18,056 bases of DNA, from the NCBI GenBank assembly GCA_019118725.1, contig DWYO01000288.1, forward strand, positions 1 to 18,056. The letters run 5' to 3'. The stretch comes from Candidatus Parabacteroides intestinavium (GTDB lineage Bacteria; Bacteroidota; Bacteroidia; Bacteroidales; Tannerellaceae). The translations under genes and the position numbers were made by a program. The notes under the pieces were generated by a model, which ran no database searches, was not told the origin of the DNA, and worked only from the letters and a program-made list of their open reading frames with translations. Shown here piece after piece: positions 6,813-13,463 of this stretch (position 1 is the first letter of the stretch; each line of letters starts with the position of its first letter).

Positions 6813-8376
6813 AATCGTCAATCAGATAGATATACGGCAAGGTGGAATAGTGGAGGGATTGTCGTTCGATAAGTTGGGTGAATTGCTTTCCTATCAGCCT
6901 GATGCCCCCATGTTGTTCAGCAGCGGATTGTTTTTTGTCCTGTTCTGCCTCTTTTCCATTTTTTATGTGGCTTTACGCAAACATACGCTGGCACGGATTA
7001 TTTATGTGACGCTCTTTTCTCTTTACTTTTATTATAAAAGCAGCGGACTGTGGTTCGGATTGCTGGTGTTTACGGCAACGTCCGATTTCCTGATAGCCCA
7101 GCTGATGAGTTGTGCAAAAGGTATAGGCCGGAAAAAAGCGTTGGTCGTATTGAGCTTGTGTGTGAATTTGGGGATGCTGGCTTATTTCAAGTATTTTAAT
7201 TTCTTGCGTGATATAGGTGCGTCATGTCTTCGTGAGGTGGGCGATTTGTTCGGTTATCTTCCGTGGCAGACTTTGGAGGTGGAACGCCTGGATATTTTTC
7301 TGCCGGTGGGCATCTCGTTTTTTACCTTTCAGAGTATCAGTTATGTGATTGATGTGTACAGAGGACGCATACAGCCCTTGACTCGTTGGATCGATTACCT
7401 TTTTTATGTATCCTTTTTCCCGCAATTGGTAGCAGGGCCGATAGTCCGTGCCCGTGATTTTATTCCACAGATTTATCGGAATGTAACTGTGTCGAGGGCT
7501 GAATTTGGGGAAGGCCTTTACCTTATCTTGTGCGGGTTGATCAAGAAATGTGTCATATCCGATTATATCAGCCTGAATTTTGTAGACCGTGTCTTTGACG
7601 CCCCTACTTTATATACCGGTTTGGAGAATCTGATGGGGGTCTATGGCTATGCCCTTCAGATTTATTGTGATTTTTCCGGGTATTCGGATATGGCTATAGG
7701 CATTGCTTTGCTGCTGGGATTCCGTTTCAACATCAATTTCGATTCGCCTTATCAGTCGGCTACCATCACCGAATTCTGGAGACGTTGGCACATCTCTTTG
7801 TCAAGTTGGTTGAAAGACTATCTCTATATTTCTTTGGGAGGCAATCGGAAGGGTAAGATACGCACGTATGTCAATTTGATTTTGACGATGTTTTTGGGCG
7901 GACTGTGGCATGGCGCTTCAGTACGTTTTATTATCTGGGGGATGTTGCATGGCGTAGCTTTGGCAATCCATAAGATGGTGATGTCCGTTTTCCCGGGTTT
8001 TAAGAAAGTAGGAGCTGAGATGACAAGAGGCCGGAGGATTGTGGGGACTTTGTTTACTTTCCATTTGGTGTGTTTTGGCTGGATATTTTTCCGCGCCGAA
8101 TCTATGCAGAAGGTGGGTGAAATGCTGACGCAGATTGTGACCAACTTCCATCCTGAAATATTCGGACAGTTCGTCAGTGGGTATAAGACCGTATTCCTTT
8201 TGATGGTACTGGGGTATATCGCACATTTCATTCCGAAACGTGTGGAGCAATATTGCCAGGACCGGATAACCCGCTCGCCGTTGGTCATGCAGGCTTTGCT
8301 GTTGGCATTGGCTGTTTTTGTTGTGGTGCAATTCAGAAGTGCCGGAGTACAGCCTTTCATTTATTTCCAGTTTTAG
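6805..8376 (+). CDS. MBOAT family O-acyltransferase (AlgI/PatA-like)
   Basis: This 523-residue polytopic membrane protein has roughly ten hydrophobic segments. It carries the MBOAT hallmarks: FFPQLVAGPIVR (204-215), DFSGYSDMAIG (289-299), FWRRWHISLSSWLKDYLY (324-341), SLGGNRKG (343-350) and GGLWHGA (365-371) with the catalytic histidine H369, followed by MLHG (380-383). It ends in RSAGVQPFIYFQF, as many AlgI-like proteins end. Members such as AlgI and PatA pass an acyl group, usually acetyl, from a cytoplasmic donor across the membrane to SGNH partners. The two SGNH genes directly upstream fit that role. A terminator follows at 8412-8443. Family is certain; the acyl group and acceptor are inferred. 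Confidence 0.92.
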   Translation: MNEIVNQIDIRQGGIVEGLSFDKLGELLSYQPDAPMLFSSGLFFVLFCLFSIFYVALRKHTLARIIYVTLFSLYFYYKSSGLWFGLLVFTATSDFLIAQLMSCAKGIGRKKALVVLSLCVNLGMLAYFKYFNFLRDIGASCLREVGDLFGYLPWQTLEVERLDIFLPVGISFFTFQSISYVIDVYRGRIQPLTRWIDYLFYVSFFPQLVAGPIVRARDFIPQIYRNVTVSRAEFGEGLYLILCGLIKKCVISDYISLNFVDRVFDAPTLYTGLENLMGVYGYALQIYCDFSGYSDMAIGIALLLGFRFNINFDSPYQSATITEFWRRWHISLSSWLKDYLYISLGGNRKGKIRTYVNLILTMFLGGLWHGASVRFIIWGMLHGVALAIHKMVMSVFPGFKKVGAEMTRGRRIVGTLFTFHLVCFGWIFFRAESMQKVGEMLTQIVTNFHPEIFGQFVSGYKTVFLLMVLGYIAHFIPKRVEQYCQDRITRSPLVMQALLLALAVFVVVQFRSAGVQPFIYFQF

Positions 8377-8424
8377 AAGCTGTTTGGAATAAATATTTTC
8401 CGAAGAAATTCAAAAGCTGCTTCT
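8373..8424 (+). repeat. Dispersed AGAAGCTG repeat, copy A
   Basis: The element runs from TTAGAAGCTG to CTGCTTCT and is itself an imperfect inverted repeat of about 50 bp with a central ATTTTCCGA. Its first bases supply the TAG stop of the MBOAT gene. Related copies lie at 12082-12106, 13163-13187 and 18031-18056. Its right part overlaps the left arm of the terminator at 8412-8443. Confidence 0.5.
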
Positions 8425-8443
8425 GAATTTTGGAGTAGCTTTT
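8412..8443 (+). terminator. Terminator of the polyamine/acylation operon
   Basis: 8412-8423 (AAAAGCTGCTTC) pairs with 8432-8443 (GGAGTAGCTTTT) over 12 bp with two G:U pairs and an 8-nt loop. The stem ends in TTTT and is followed by ATATATC. It lies 35 bp after the MBOAT stop. Confidence 0.65.
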
Positions 8444-8466
8444 ATATATCATTCCTTTTTTATTAC

Positions 8467-8474
8467 TAAATTTG
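8467..8474 (+). promoter_or_regulatory. -7 box of phoH
   Basis: TAAATTTG matches TAnnTTTG. The -33 region has only a T-rich stretch with no exact TTTG. A start about 7 nt downstream would give a leader of roughly 30 nt before the phoH ATG. Confidence 0.55.
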
Positions 8475-8509
8475 CAAAACGAACAGAAAAGCGATAAAAA
8501 AGAAGTTGA

Positions 8510-9466
8510 ATGATTGAACGGATATATATCTTAGAAACGGTCGACCCGGTTATCTTCTATGGCGTGAACAATAGCAACATGCAGTTGGTCAAAACACTGT
8601 TTCCTAAACTTCGTATAGTTGCCCGGGGCAATGTGATGAAGGTGATAGGGGATGAGGAAGAATCGGAACTGTTTCTGAAAAAGATTCGTGAGATAGAAAA
8701 GTATTGCGAAGAATACAATGCGCTGAGTGAAGAGGTAATCTTGGATATTGTCAAGGGAAAAGCTCCAACGGTGGTCAAACAGGAAAACCTGATTATTCAT
8801 GGCATGAACGGGAAGCCTATTACGGCCCGGACGGAAAACCAGCAGCTGCTGGTGAAAGCCTTTGAGAAAAATGATTTGGTATTTGCTACGGGTCCTGCCG
8901 GTTCGGGAAAAACCTTTATCGCTATAGCTCTTGCTGTCAAGGCGTTGAAAAACAAACAGGTCCGGAAGATAATCTTGAGCCGTCCGGCTGTGGAGGCCGG
9001 CGAGAAGCTCGGTTTCCTTCCCGGTGAGATGAAAGATAAGTTGGATCCTTACCTGCAGCCTTTATATGATGCCTTACAGGATATGATTCCGGCTTTGAAG
9101 CTGAAAGAGTATATGGAGAACAACGTGATTCAGATTGCTCCGTTGGCATTTATGCGCGGAAGGACATTGAATGACGCGGTGATTATCTTGGACGAGGCGC
9201 AAAACACGACTACGCACCAGATCAAGATGTTCCTGACCCGTTTAGGATTGAACGCAAAGATGATTGTGACGGGGGATATGACCCAGATCGACCTTCCGGC
9301 TTCGGTCACTTCCGGCCTGAAAGAGGCGATGAATATCTTGAAAGGAGTAGAGGGCATCGGATGGGTAGAGTTTAACAAGAAAGATATTGTCCGTCATAAA
9401 CTGGTTCAGCGCATTGTCGAGGCATACGATCGTTTCGACAAGACTAAACCGAAGAAAAACGGATAA
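8510..9466 (+). CDS. phoH: PhoH-like ATPase (YbeZ type)
   Basis: This 318-residue cytoplasmic P-loop ATPase has the normal length for the family. After an N-terminal region with a KH-like character comes Walker A GPAGSGKT (128-135). The PhoH hallmark SRPAVEAGEKLGFLPG (157-172) and Walker B VIILDEAQN (224-232) follow, then TGDMTQIDLP (254-263). PhoH proteins are linked to RNA metabolism and, with YbeY, to rRNA maturation; the exact reaction is not settled. Its promoter region directly follows the terminator of the previous operon. A 66-bp gap without a clear promoter or terminator leads to purC, so co-transcription with purC is likely. Confidence 0.95.
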   Translation: MIERIYILETVDPVIFYGVNNSNMQLVKTLFPKLRIVARGNVMKVIGDEEESELFLKKIREIEKYCEEYNALSEEVILDIVKGKAPTVVKQENLIIHGMNGKPITARTENQQLLVKAFEKNDLVFATGPAGSGKTFIAIALAVKALKNKQVRKIILSRPAVEAGEKLGFLPGEMKDKLDPYLQPLYDALQDMIPALKLKEYMENNVIQIAPLAFMRGRTLNDAVIILDEAQNTTTHQIKMFLTRLGLNAKMIVTGDMTQIDLPASVTSGLKEAMNILKGVEGIGWVEFNKKDIVRHKLVQRIVEAYDRFDKTKPKKNG

Positions 9467-9532
9467 CTCCCTTTAGGCTTGTCCTGAAGTCAAAAATGAA
9501 ATTGGTCTTAAAAAATTTAATAGCGAATAGAT

Positions 9533-10477
9533 ATGGCTTTAGTAAAAACAGATTTCCATTTTCCCGGACAGAAAAGTGTATATCACGGGAAAGTACGCGA
9601 TGTGTATAGTGTGAATGATGATTTATTGGTTATGGTTGCGACCGACCGTATTTCGGCTTTTGATGTCATATTGCCGGAGGGTATTCCTTATAAAGGACAG
9701 ATGCTGAATCAGATTGCAGCAAAATTCCTGGATGCTACAACTGATATCTGCCCGAATTGGAAACTGGCTACCCCCGATCCTATGGTTACGGTGGGTGTCC
9801 GTTGTGAAGGTTTCCCGGTCGAGATGATCGTTCGCGGATATTTGTGTGGCAGCGCCTGGCGTGCCTATAAGAGTGGCGTGCGTGAGATATGCGGTGTGAA
9901 GCTTCCGGAAGGTATGCGTGAGAACCAGCGTTTCCCGGAACCGATTATTACGCCTACTACCAAAGCTGAGATTGGTGAACATGATCAGGATATTTCGAAA
10001 GAAGAGATTCTGGCACGTGGCTTGGCAACTCCGGAAGAGTATGCTCTGCTGGAAAAATATACGCTGGCTTTGTTTAAACGTGGTACCGAGATTGCTGAAA
10101 AACGGGGACTTATCTTGGTGGATACGAAGTATGAGTTTGGCAAGCATAACGGACAAATCTATCTGATGGACGAAATCCATACTCCGGACTCATCCCGTTA
10201 TTTCTATTTGGAAGGCTATGAAGAGCGTTTTGAAAAGGGGGAACCGCAAAAACAGCTTTCGAAAGAGTTCGTACGTGAATGGCTGATGGATAACGGATTC
10301 CAGGGAAAAGAGGGACAGAATGTTCCTGAAATGACTCCGGAGATTGTTACGAGCATCAGCAATCGTTATATCGAGCTCTACGAGCATATCACCGGTGAAT
10401 CATTCGTGAAAGAGGAAACCGAGGATATCGCTCAGCGGATCGAGAAAAATGTAACGGCATATTTGTCAAGCTTATAA
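9533..10477 (+). CDS. purC: Phosphoribosylaminoimidazole-succinocarboxamide synthase
   Basis: This 314-residue enzyme joins CAIR and aspartate with ATP to make SAICAR in purine synthesis. GKVRD (19-23) and TDRISAFD (37-44) form the nucleotide-binding N-lobe. VRGYLCGSAW (100-109) and LVDTKYEFG (195-203) are the two family signatures, and DEIHTPDSSRY (213-223) lines the active site. At over 300 residues it is the long form, as in yeast, rather than the short form of about 240 residues in Escherichia coli; I believe the long form is usual in Bacteroidetes. It lies between phoH and menG on the same strand and ends 10 bp before the menG ATG. Confidence 0.97.
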   Translation: MALVKTDFHFPGQKSVYHGKVRDVYSVNDDLLVMVATDRISAFDVILPEGIPYKGQMLNQIAAKFLDATTDICPNWKLATPDPMVTVGVRCEGFPVEMIVRGYLCGSAWRAYKSGVREICGVKLPEGMRENQRFPEPIITPTTKAEIGEHDQDISKEEILARGLATPEEYALLEKYTLALFKRGTEIAEKRGLILVDTKYEFGKHNGQIYLMDEIHTPDSSRYFYLEGYEERFEKGEPQKQLSKEFVREWLMDNGFQGKEGQNVPEMTPEIVTSISNRYIELYEHITGESFVKEETEDIAQRIEKNVTAYLSSL

Positions 10478-10487
10478 ATTGGAAAAT

Positions 10488-11225
10488 ATGGGCTACGGTT
10501 CAGAAAAGATTCTTCCTTATAACAAAGAGGAGCATAAAGGGATTCAAGTCAGGCGTATGTTTGACGCCATAGCGGGAAGGTACGATTTGCTGAACCACAC
10601 GCTCTCGTTTGGCTTCGATAAAGGGTGGCGCAAGAAAGGCATTGATTACTTGCGCCCTTTTGCTCCGAAGCAGATATTGGATATAGCGACCGGTACCGGT
10701 GACCTGGCCATCTCCATGCAGAAAAGGCTGGGTGCCGACCGGATTATTGGTGCGGATATCTCGGAAGGAATGATGGAGGTAGGCCGGCGGAAAGTGGCAG
10801 AGGCCGGACTGGAATCCCGCATTGCTTTCGAATATCAGGATTGTACGGCATTGACCTATGCGGATGATACGTTTGACGCAGTAACTGCTGCGTTCGGTGT
10901 CCGTAATTTCGAGGATATAGAGCGCGGCCTGTCGGAAATGTATCGGGTGATGAAGCCCGGAGGTCATTTGATGGTGCTTGAGTTGTCTACGCCGGAACAC
11001 TTCCCGATGAGGCAGTTGTATGGCCTTTACTCGAAGGTTGTTATACCTTATGTCGGGAGGTTTATCTCAAAAGAAAAAGCGGCATACAGTTATTTGCCGG
11101 CTTCGATCAAAGTGGTTCCGCAGGGAAAGACTATGACCGATTTGCTGACCCGCATCGGATACAAAGAGGCGAAAGCCCGTACTTTCACTTTCGGAATCTG
11201 CTCTCTTTATACAGGAACAAAATAA
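10488..11225 (+). CDS. menG: Demethylmenaquinone methyltransferase (UbiE/MenG)
   Basis: This 245-residue class I SAM methyltransferase catalyses the last step of menaquinone synthesis. YDLLNHTLSFGFDKGWR (32-48) corresponds to UbiE signature 1. LDIATGTGDLA (64-74) is the SAM-binding motif, with acidic D90 after strand 2. GVRNFED (137-143) and RVMKPGGHLMVLE (153-165) match signature 2. Bacteroidetes respire with menaquinone, so MenG activity is expected rather than ubiquinone synthesis. I chose the ATG at 10488; an in-frame TTG at 10479, two bases after the purC stop, would add three residues. It probably shares a transcript with purC and aroE (19-bp gap). Confidence 0.94.
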   Translation: MGYGSEKILPYNKEEHKGIQVRRMFDAIAGRYDLLNHTLSFGFDKGWRKKGIDYLRPFAPKQILDIATGTGDLAISMQKRLGADRIIGADISEGMMEVGRRKVAEAGLESRIAFEYQDCTALTYADDTFDAVTAAFGVRNFEDIERGLSEMYRVMKPGGHLMVLELSTPEHFPMRQLYGLYSKVVIPYVGRFISKEKAAYSYLPASIKVVPQGKTMTDLLTRIGYKEAKARTFTFGICSLYTGTK

Positions 11226-11244
11226 TAGAGGAGTTTAAATAGTT

Positions 11245-11988
11245 ATGCAAAAGTATGGTTTGATAGGCTACCCGTTAGGTCATTCTTTTTCCCGTAATTT
11301 CTTTAATCAGAAATTTGAAGCGGAGAGTATTGACGCGCAGTACATTAATTTTGAAATCCCGACAATCAAGGATCTGAAAAGGGTTTTGAAGGAAAATCAT
11401 GAGCTGCACGGATTGAATGTGACGATTCCTTATAAGGAACAGGTTATTCCCTATTTGGATGATTTGGACGATGACGCTCGTCAGATTGGTGCCGTTAATG
11501 TCATCAAATTTGAAAAGGGGCGTTTCGGAAAGACTAAGTTGGTTGGGTATAATTCGGATGTCATTGGCTTCAGGGAGTCTATTGAGCCGTTGCTGAACAA
11601 GGCGCATGCCTATGCGCTGATTTTAGGTACCGGGGGAGCTTCCAAAGCGGTGTTTCACGGACTGAAGCAGTTGGGTATTGAATCTGCTTTTGTATCCCGT
11701 ACCAAAAAGGAAAATAGCTTTACTTACGAGGAGTTGACACCGGAAGTCATGGAAAAATATACGGTTATTGTAAATACGACTCCTTTGGGAATGTTCCCGA
11801 ATGTAAACGAATGTCCGCATATACCGTATGATTTGTTGACCCCGGCGCATCTTTTGTATGATTTGCTTTATAATCCGGACGAGACTTTGTTTATGAAAAA
11901 GGGGAAAGAGCAGGGAGCCACAGTCAAGAACGGTCTTGAGATGCTGCTTCTTCAGGCATTTGCCGCATGGGATATTTGGCAAAAATGA
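11245..11988 (+). CDS. aroE: Shikimate dehydrogenase
   Basis: This 247-residue NADPH-dependent enzyme reduces 3-dehydroshikimate to shikimate in the chorismate pathway. GHSFSRNFF (12-20) holds the two shikimate-binding serines S14 and S16. NVTIPYKE (58-65) gives catalytic K64. GAVN (82-85) and GYNSDVIGF (101-109) give N85 and catalytic D105; the usual NTD is NSD here. GTGGASKA (128-135) is the dinucleotide loop and NTTPLGM is the following conserved strand. KNGLEMLLLQA near the C-terminus closes the active site. It is about 25 residues shorter than the Escherichia coli enzyme with no motif missing. It is the last gene of the phoH-purC-menG-aroE run and faces the BASS transporter; no strong terminator is seen between them. 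Confidence 0.96.
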   Translation: MQKYGLIGYPLGHSFSRNFFNQKFEAESIDAQYINFEIPTIKDLKRVLKENHELHGLNVTIPYKEQVIPYLDDLDDDARQIGAVNVIKFEKGRFGKTKLVGYNSDVIGFRESIEPLLNKAHAYALILGTGGASKAVFHGLKQLGIESAFVSRTKKENSFTYEELTPEVMEKYTVIVNTTPLGMFPNVNECPHIPYDLLTPAHLLYDLLYNPDETLFMKKGKEQGATVKNGLEMLLLQAFAAWDIWQK

Positions 11989-12081
11989 TGGGAATGTCTG
12001 CCGAATGCCTGATAGGAAATTGGTAGATACCCCAATCTTTGCGTTGCTCGCTTTATGCTGAATGAAGATTTGTTTCGGAAT

Positions 12082-12106
12082 CCGGAGAAATTCAAAACAG
12101 CTTCTT
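12082..12106 (-). repeat. Dispersed AGAAGCTG repeat, copy B
   Basis: Read on the minus strand, AGAAGCTGTTTTGAATTT begins at the TAA stop of the BASS transporter gene, as copy A overlaps the MBOAT stop. On the + strand, CCGGAGAAATTCAAAACAGC aligns with copy A at 8400-8419. Similarity may extend leftward to about 12074. Confidence 0.5.
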
Positions 12107-13055
12107 AGAAACGTTCTTTCTTCCTTTTCTTCCAAAGTTGATAACTATTGATGATATTTTGCCACAAGACGTACGACCCCGGTGCCACGGATGAAAGCGG
12201 GTCCAGATAGGTATAGGCCATCCAGATGGCCAGTACGGTATTTTTCTGTCCTAAAGCTTGTCCGGCACTGATCCGGTCGTGGTAGTGCGTCCCGATTCGC
12301 TTCCCGAGCAGGAATTGAACCGCGCAGGTTATCAGTCCGGCCAGACCGATTCCTATTTCTACTTGAGCTGATGCGTCGCTTTGAAATAGGGACTTGAAGG
12401 TCTGTGCTGTTACGATTGTCAATGCTATAGCCCAAAGATAAAAAGCTGCGTTATGCATATTCAGCAGGCAAAGATGCAGTTTGGGGAGAAACCGGCGGAT
12501 GAGCAGGGCGGCAATAAATGGGCAGAGAAGCAGGGGGAAAACCTTGCTTAGTATTTTCAGGAAGGCTCCTAAGAACGACAAATCGGCATGGGGCTCGACC
12601 AAAGGAAAGAGCAAGGGTACCGCTATGGCGGCTAAGATATTGGACAGTAGGGTATATGTAGTCAGTGCAGACACGCTTCCACCCAGTTTCCCGGTAATGA
12701 CTGCAGCGGCCGTGGCTGTAGGGCATATCAGGCAAACCATGGCTCCTTCGAATATCTCTTTATAAGTAACCGACATGTTTCCCCATAAAAGCAGCGCCAC
12801 CATTAACAAGCACGATATACATTGGAACAGGAGTAACCAGCCGTGCCAACGGACGGGCAATAAATCGCGTGGATTGACTTTGCAGAAAGTCAGTAGTAAC
12901 TGGGCGAAGATAAGCAAGGGAGTCAGTATATCCACTAATCTGTGCATGAAGGGTTTTGTCGGTGCTAAAAAAGCAAAGTGGGCAAACGCCAGATATCCTA
13001 ATGCTCCTGCCAACATGGCCAAAGGAAGCGTCCAATTCTTAATAAAAGTCAGCAT
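12105..13055 (-). CDS. Bile acid:sodium symporter (BASS/SBF-like) family transporter
   Basis: This 316-residue inner-membrane protein has about nine to ten hydrophobic segments. CPTATAAAVITGKLGGS in the first half and GQALGQKNTVLA in the second resemble the two crossover-helix motifs of the BASS fold, the latter matching the ExGxQNxxLA sodium-site pattern. Members move bile acids, organic anions or pantothenate-like compounds with sodium; the substrate here cannot be read from sequence. The first ATG, at 13055, is preferred. An in-frame TTG at 13073 would add six residues but would lie almost at the predicted transcript start. It is monocistronic, leftward and convergent with aroE. The repeat copy B begins at its stop codon. 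Confidence 0.85.
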   Translation of the reverse strand: MLTFIKNWTLPLAMLAGALGYLAFAHFAFLAPTKPFMHRLVDILTPLLIFAQLLLTFCKVNPRDLLPVRWHGWLLLFQCISCLLMVALLLWGNMSVTYKEIFEGAMVCLICPTATAAAVITGKLGGSVSALTTYTLLSNILAAIAVPLLFPLVEPHADLSFLGAFLKILSKVFPLLLCPFIAALLIRRFLPKLHLCLLNMHNAAFYLWAIALTIVTAQTFKSLFQSDASAQVEIGIGLAGLITCAVQFLLGKRIGTHYHDRISAGQALGQKNTVLAIWMAYTYLDPLSSVAPGSYVLWQNIINSYQLWKKRKKERF

Positions 13056-13081
13056 TTTTGTCAAATCTTTCAATTCGGGCG

Positions 13082-13110
13082 CAAAATTAGTTATATTTTC
13101 CGGAAAACAA
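13082..13110 (-). promoter_or_regulatory. Promoter of the BASS transporter
   Basis: On the minus strand TAATTTTG (complement of 13082-13089) matches the -7 consensus. TTG (complement of 13108-13110), preceded by C rather than T, lies at about the right distance as an imperfect -33. The predicted start is about 20 nt before the ATG at 13055. Confidence 0.5.
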
Positions 13111-13162
13111 GACGCTGTTTTGATTTTATTCCGGCTTTGGAAAAAGCGGCATAAAACATTTT

Positions 13163-13187
13163 CTGAAGAATTTCAAGGCAGCTACAG
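13163..13187 (+). repeat. Dispersed AGAAGCTG repeat, diverged copy C
   Basis: CTGAAGAATTTCAAGGCAGC aligns with CCGGAGAAATTCAAAACAGC of copy B and CCGAAGAAATTCAAAAGCTG of copy A. It lies just beyond the terminator of the candidate small RNA. It lacks the left AGAAGCTG half, so homology is less certain than for A and B. Confidence 0.3.
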
Positions 13188-13330
13188 AAAACAAAGGCTG
13201 CGAGATTCACATCTAGCAGCCTTTACACTAACCCTTAACTTTAACCAATGAAAAACAATAATCTATGTCATTGTCATGTATAGCAATATCTTCTTGGTCT
13301 GCATTAACTTTTCTTATACATCCAAGTTTA
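13184..13330 (-). ncRNA. Candidate small RNA with own promoter and terminator
   Basis: The minus strand carries a consensus promoter (13336-13368) and, about 110 nt downstream, a strong terminator-like hairpin (13193-13224), giving a transcript of roughly 145 nt. CAATGA and TCATTG form a further hairpin between them (13246-13275). ATGTATA/TATACAT and CTTGG/CCAAG are two crossing pairings that could form a pseudoknot or alternative folds. One frame stays open for 34 codons from the 5' end to 13228 but has no ATG, and ATG-started frames are 13 codons or less. An RNA gene or a leader is therefore more likely than a protein. I do not recognise the family. The transcript points toward the BASS transporter, which has its own promoter further on. 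Confidence 0.5.
13193..13224 (-). terminator. Terminator-like hairpin of the candidate small RNA
   Basis: AAAGGCTGC (13193-13201) pairs perfectly with GCAGCCTTT (13216-13224). After one mismatch, AGAT/ATCT extends the stem around a TCAC tetraloop. On the minus strand GTTTTCTG follows, a modest T tract. On the + strand only TTT then ACAC follows, so leftward termination is favoured. Confidence 0.6.
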
Positions 13331-13335
13331 CGCTA

Positions 13336-13368
13336 CAAATATAATATGCTTTTTGTATATGAAACAAA
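13336..13368 (-). promoter_or_regulatory. Consensus promoter of the candidate small RNA
   Basis: On the minus strand TTTG (complement of 13365-13368), 21 nt, then TATATTTG (complement of 13336-13343) fits the Bacteroidetes consensus exactly. It is one of the best promoter matches in the window, yet no protein-coding frame with an ATG follows closely. Confidence 0.7.
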
Positions 13369-13431
13369 TTTTTACGGAGAAAGTTTGCTTATTTAACGTT
13401 CTTTAATGAGTATTTCTTCCGATAGTTTGTG

Positions 13432-13439
13432 TACTTTTG
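13432..13439 (+). promoter_or_regulatory. -7 box of rmuC
   Basis: TACTTTTG matches TAnnTTTG, 24 bp before the rmuC ATG. No exact TTTG is found 19-21 nt upstream. Confidence 0.5.
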
Positions 13440-13463
13440 GCGGAAAAATAGACAAGAGTATAT

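Noticed and set aside
12018..12035. ATTGG/CCAAT hairpin after aroE as a terminator
   Set aside because: The stem is only 5 bp and no real T tract follows.
13248..13283. 11-codon frame with CHCH on the + strand
   Set aside because: No rightward promoter precedes it, and the strand signals here (promoter and terminator) point left.
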